Under the pieces are notes generated by a model. It ran no database searches. It saw nothing but the letters and a program-made list of their open reading frames with translations, and was not told the DNA's origin. The position numbers and the translations under genes are program-made. Shown piece after piece: positions 63,609 through 64,000 of a stretch of 64,000 nt of DNA (position 1 is the first letter of the stretch; every line of letters starts with the position of its first letter). The DNA comes from Candidatus Desulfovibrio kirbyi (GTDB lineage Bacteria > Desulfobacterota > Desulfovibrionia > Desulfovibrionales > Desulfovibrionaceae), in assembly GCA_013374015.1 (NCBI GenBank), contig BLLL01000002.1, positions 104,641-168,640 of the forward strand, written 5' to 3'.

Positions 63609-64000
63609 AACATTCCGCGCAGCGCGCTTACACATACAAGCGCCCAAGCCCCTGCCAGCATATCGTCAATCATGACCCCAAATCCGCCCGGCAGCCAGTT
63701 TTCCGAGACGCGTACAGGCCAGGGTTTCCAAATGTCAAAAAGGCGAAAAAAAATAAAGGCCGCAACGATGACAGACACGCTTGGTTGCGCAAAGGGCAGC
63801 AGAACAAACCAGACGCCGAGTAGCTCATCAATCACCACTTCACCGGGGTCTTTACGGCCAAGCAGTCTCTCTGCCCGCGTGGCTGCAAAAGCTCCTGTGA
63901 CAAACACAAACAGCAAAATACCCGCGCGCGCGCCTGTTGAAAAAGGCAGATAGAGAAACGGCGCAAGCAGGCAGGCCAGCGCGGATCCGCAGGTTCCGGG
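63593..64000 (-). CDS. pgpA: Phosphatidylglycerophosphatase A, C-terminal part (runs off the window)
   Basis: The frame is open to the end of the window and gives about 135 residues: [29 protein letters not shown] and [10 protein letters not shown], the membrane phosphatase PgpA that makes phosphatidylglycerol from its phosphate. The DPxxVVIDE block, the active-site signature of PgpA, is intact. The N-terminus lies beyond base 64000. Confidence 0.9.
   Translation of the reverse strand, partial: PGTCGSALACLLAPFLYLPFSTGARAGILLFVFVTGAFAATRAERLLGRKDPGEVVIDELLGVWFVLLPFAQPSVSVIVAAFIFFRLFDIWKPWPVRVSENWLPGGFGVMIDDMLAGAWALVCVSALRGMFYFMR

Noticed and set aside
1..64000. CRISPR array, rRNA genes or complete insertion sequence
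   Set aside because: No regularly spaced repeats, no rRNA-like sequence and no transposase frame were found; the only mobile traces are integrase fragments.

Overview
The window looks like a chromosomal segment of a Desulfovibrionaceae bacterium (Desulfobacterota). The signs are the enolase-folD pair, a birA - pyruvate carboxylase - long PEP-synthase-like operon with the same order I recall from Desulfovibrio vulgaris, a CbiK-type cobaltochelatase without signal peptide, and several conserved but unnamed Desulfovibrio-type proteins. Base composition is roughly half GC for most of the window, with an AT-richer block at about 7.2-13 kb. Genes are mostly tightly packed, but several loci are plainly broken (a bioD/bioA relic, a second cbiK relic, carB, DUF4391, AraC, integrase and MBL-fold remnants). 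This suggests ongoing reductive evolution, as in host-associated or symbiotic Desulfovibrio. That lifestyle is inference; some single-base breaks could be assembly errors.

Layout. 0-6.6 kb: 3' part of eno, folD, then a sugar operon with KdnB/KdnA-like enzymes (8-amino-Kdo synthesis), a cytidylyltransferase::PseG-like fusion and an SpsF-like nucleotidyltransferase. 6.6-17.5 kb: an accessory defence island that starts with two gene relics (AraC family, DUF4391), then an OLD-family ATPase/TOPRIM nuclease split by one extra base, a UvrD-like helicase, a type III-like DNA methyltransferase (Mod), a 36-codon gene and a type III-like restriction helicase-nuclease (Res). A secreted flavodoxin follows. 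17.7-34 kb: housekeeping genes, mostly on the minus strand after uvrA (antiporter, beta-hydroxyacid dehydrogenase, HD protein, large membrane protein, thiD, cstA, M16 peptidase, rpsI, rplM).

34-45 kb: cbiK, tlyA, mutL, an LpdD-like gene, the biotin-synthesis relic, a lipoprotein, a carbamoyltransferase-family protein with degraded active-site motifs, an HrgA-like protein, a decayed stretch, and the pgpH-ybeY-birA-pyc-ppsA run. 53-60 kb: a minus-strand operon paaK - DUF456 - carB (two frameshifts) - carA. 60-64 kb: an FMN enzyme, ychF, a decayed integration hotspot at tRNA-Leu(CAA) with integrase, MBL-fold and repeat-protein fragments, infA, and the 3' part of pgpA.

How the genes connect. BirA and the biotin-dependent pyruvate carboxylase are intact while the biotin-synthesis genes seen here are rubble, so the cell probably imports biotin. 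Pyruvate carboxylase and the PEP-synthase-like enzyme together feed oxaloacetate and PEP from pyruvate. The defence island is the most unusual accessory region: a Gabija-like nuclease/helicase pair sits inside a type III-like restriction-modification operon and has been partly inactivated.
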